NCBI RefSeq assembly: GCF_001180225.1
Contig: NZ_CVST01000058.1
Span: 50,129-114,128, forward strand
Reading direction: 5' to 3'
DNA from: Candidatus Pelagibacter communis
Lineage (GTDB): Bacteria; Pseudomonadota; Alphaproteobacteria; Pelagibacterales; Pelagibacteraceae
DNA: 64,000 bases
The notes beneath the pieces are model-generated. The model did no database searches and was not told where the DNA came from. It worked only from the letters and a program-made list of their open reading frames with translations. A program made the position numbers and the translations under genes. Positions 63,390 to 64,000 of this stretch are shown one piece after another (the stretch's first letter is position 1; every line of letters begins with the position of its first letter).

Positions 63390-64000
63390 TTAGTAAGAGA
63401 ATTTTTCTAAATACTTTGTATCAATCTTATTAAATTCTACAAAAACAAATATATCAATAGTTTTAAATTTAGGATCAATGATTGCACCATTTCCAATTTT
63501 AGCATTTAGCTTCAGGTATCCTTTAATTAATGTTGGAAGATTTTTAATTAATTTTAAAGATGGTTTGACTTTTTTATTGTAATCAATATTTATTGACATT
63601 TTTGGATTTGCTGTGACCTCAACTTCTTTATTCATTATAAAATTTTGTTGCAAATAGATTAGCTCATCTTCTATTTTTTTATAATCCGTGTGTAAGAAAC
63701 TAGCTGTACCAAATAAACCCTGTATTTTATTTGATATTACGTATCTATGAATTTCTTTCCACATTGATTGTAGTACATTTTTATTTCTATGATCTTTGTG
63801 AATACATGATCTGCTTACTTCCAATAAATTGTTATATTTTGGTGATTTAATTAAATTGTCTAAATTATATTCTTCACTTGTACAAAATCCTACATTCCCA
63901 CTATTTTCCTGCTTAAGTAACCTGTATGTACCGATAATATTGGTTTTACTAAATTTATTTTTTTTATATGAAACTATTATATGTTCACAATATTTATCAT
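63390..64000 (-). CDS. olsB: OlsB-like ornithine/amino-acid N-acyltransferase (5' end outside window)
   Basis: The frame stays open to the window edge, so the true start lies beyond 64000; the visible part is 203 codons. It is a GNAT-fold acyltransferase of the hemolysin/OlsB group: TNIIGTYRLLKQENSG, then GFCTSEEYNLDNLIK, then the diagnostic LEVSRSCIHKDHRNKNVL, which corresponds to the family E-x-G/S-R-S-C-V-H motif. Later LFGTASFLHTDYKKI and the IDPKFKTIDIFVFVE ending are typical. The product would join a 3-hydroxyacyl chain to the alpha amino group of ornithine, giving lyso-ornithine lipid for the next gene. Confidence 0.8.
   Translation of the reverse strand, partial: DKYCEHIIVSYKKNKFSKTNIIGTYRLLKQENSGNVGFCTSEEYNLDNLIKSPKYNNLLEVSRSCIHKDHRNKNVLQSMWKEIHRYVISNKIQGLFGTASFLHTDYKKIEDELIYLQQNFIMNKEVEVTANPKMSINIDYNKKVKPSLKLIKNLPTLIKGYLKLNAKIGNGAIIDPKFKTIDIFVFVEFNKIDTKYLEKFSY

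Noticed and set aside
1..64000. CRISPR array, insertion sequence, prophage or integrated island
   Set aside because: No regularly spaced repeats, transposase, integrase or composition break was found; gene order is conserved throughout.

Overview
The window is a gene-dense, very AT-rich bacterial chromosome segment. Gene content, gene order and protein sequences point to an alphaproteobacterium of the SAR11 clade (Pelagibacterales): tiny or negative spacing, few intergenic regions, alphaproteobacterial synteny with pieces missing, fused IspDF, a short prolyl-tRNA synthetase, and LpxI instead of a dedicated LpxH. No insertion sequence, prophage, CRISPR array, integrase or foreign-looking island was seen. 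No stretch above 300 bases lacks a gene; the longest gap between proteins (53445-53832) holds two tRNA genes.

Layout. 1-4773: end of the complex I operon (nuoL, nuoM, nuoN). 4773-14607: birA, coaX, rnj, a DUF1467 membrane protein, proS, lolC, lolD, dnaE, the usual alphaproteobacterial block. 14615-26369: promoter and structured leader, then rpsB, tsf, frr, uppS, cdsA, dxr, bamA, skp, fabZ, lpxD, lpxA, lpxI, lpxB; it joins translation, isoprenoid/phospholipid precursors, outer-membrane assembly and lipid A. pyrH and rseP, often in this block, are absent from it. 26349-33761 (minus strand): ppiD-like gene, trpE, trpG, trpD, trpC, lexA, gltX, with an SOS box in front of lexA. 33818-40245: tpiA, secG, pyrG, kdsA, eno, ftsB, lipA, and a COQ10/RatA-like gene. 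40242-42297 (minus): pncC, pgpA, ispDF. 42320-48258: ntrY, ntrX, trkA, trkH. 48288-52925: tRNA-Arg, then the general L-amino-acid ABC transporter aapJ-Q-M-P, with a terminator after the binding-protein gene. 53073-53710: XRE regulator, tRNA-Asn, tRNA-Cys. 53833-59389: valS, ilvD, manC. 59556-64000: a lysine-rich small protein, a diacylglycerol-kinase-like gene, a PlcP/LpxH-type metallophosphoesterase, a GT4 glycosyltransferase, and OlsA-like and OlsB-like acyltransferases; together these look like a locus for swapping phospholipids for glycolipids and ornithine lipids.

Points most worth following: the membrane-lipid remodelling locus at the right end; a predicted pseudoknot leader on rpsB; an NtrX whose AAA+ domain lacks the GAFTGA loop and the Walker B glutamate; an exact SOS box on lexA; a 12-bp inverted repeat enclosing tRNA-Cys; a cluster of palindromes between manC and the lysine-rich gene; and a 22-bp divergent spacer between ispDF and ntrY. 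All calls come from reading the sequence; no database search was run. TM counts and residue positions are approximate.
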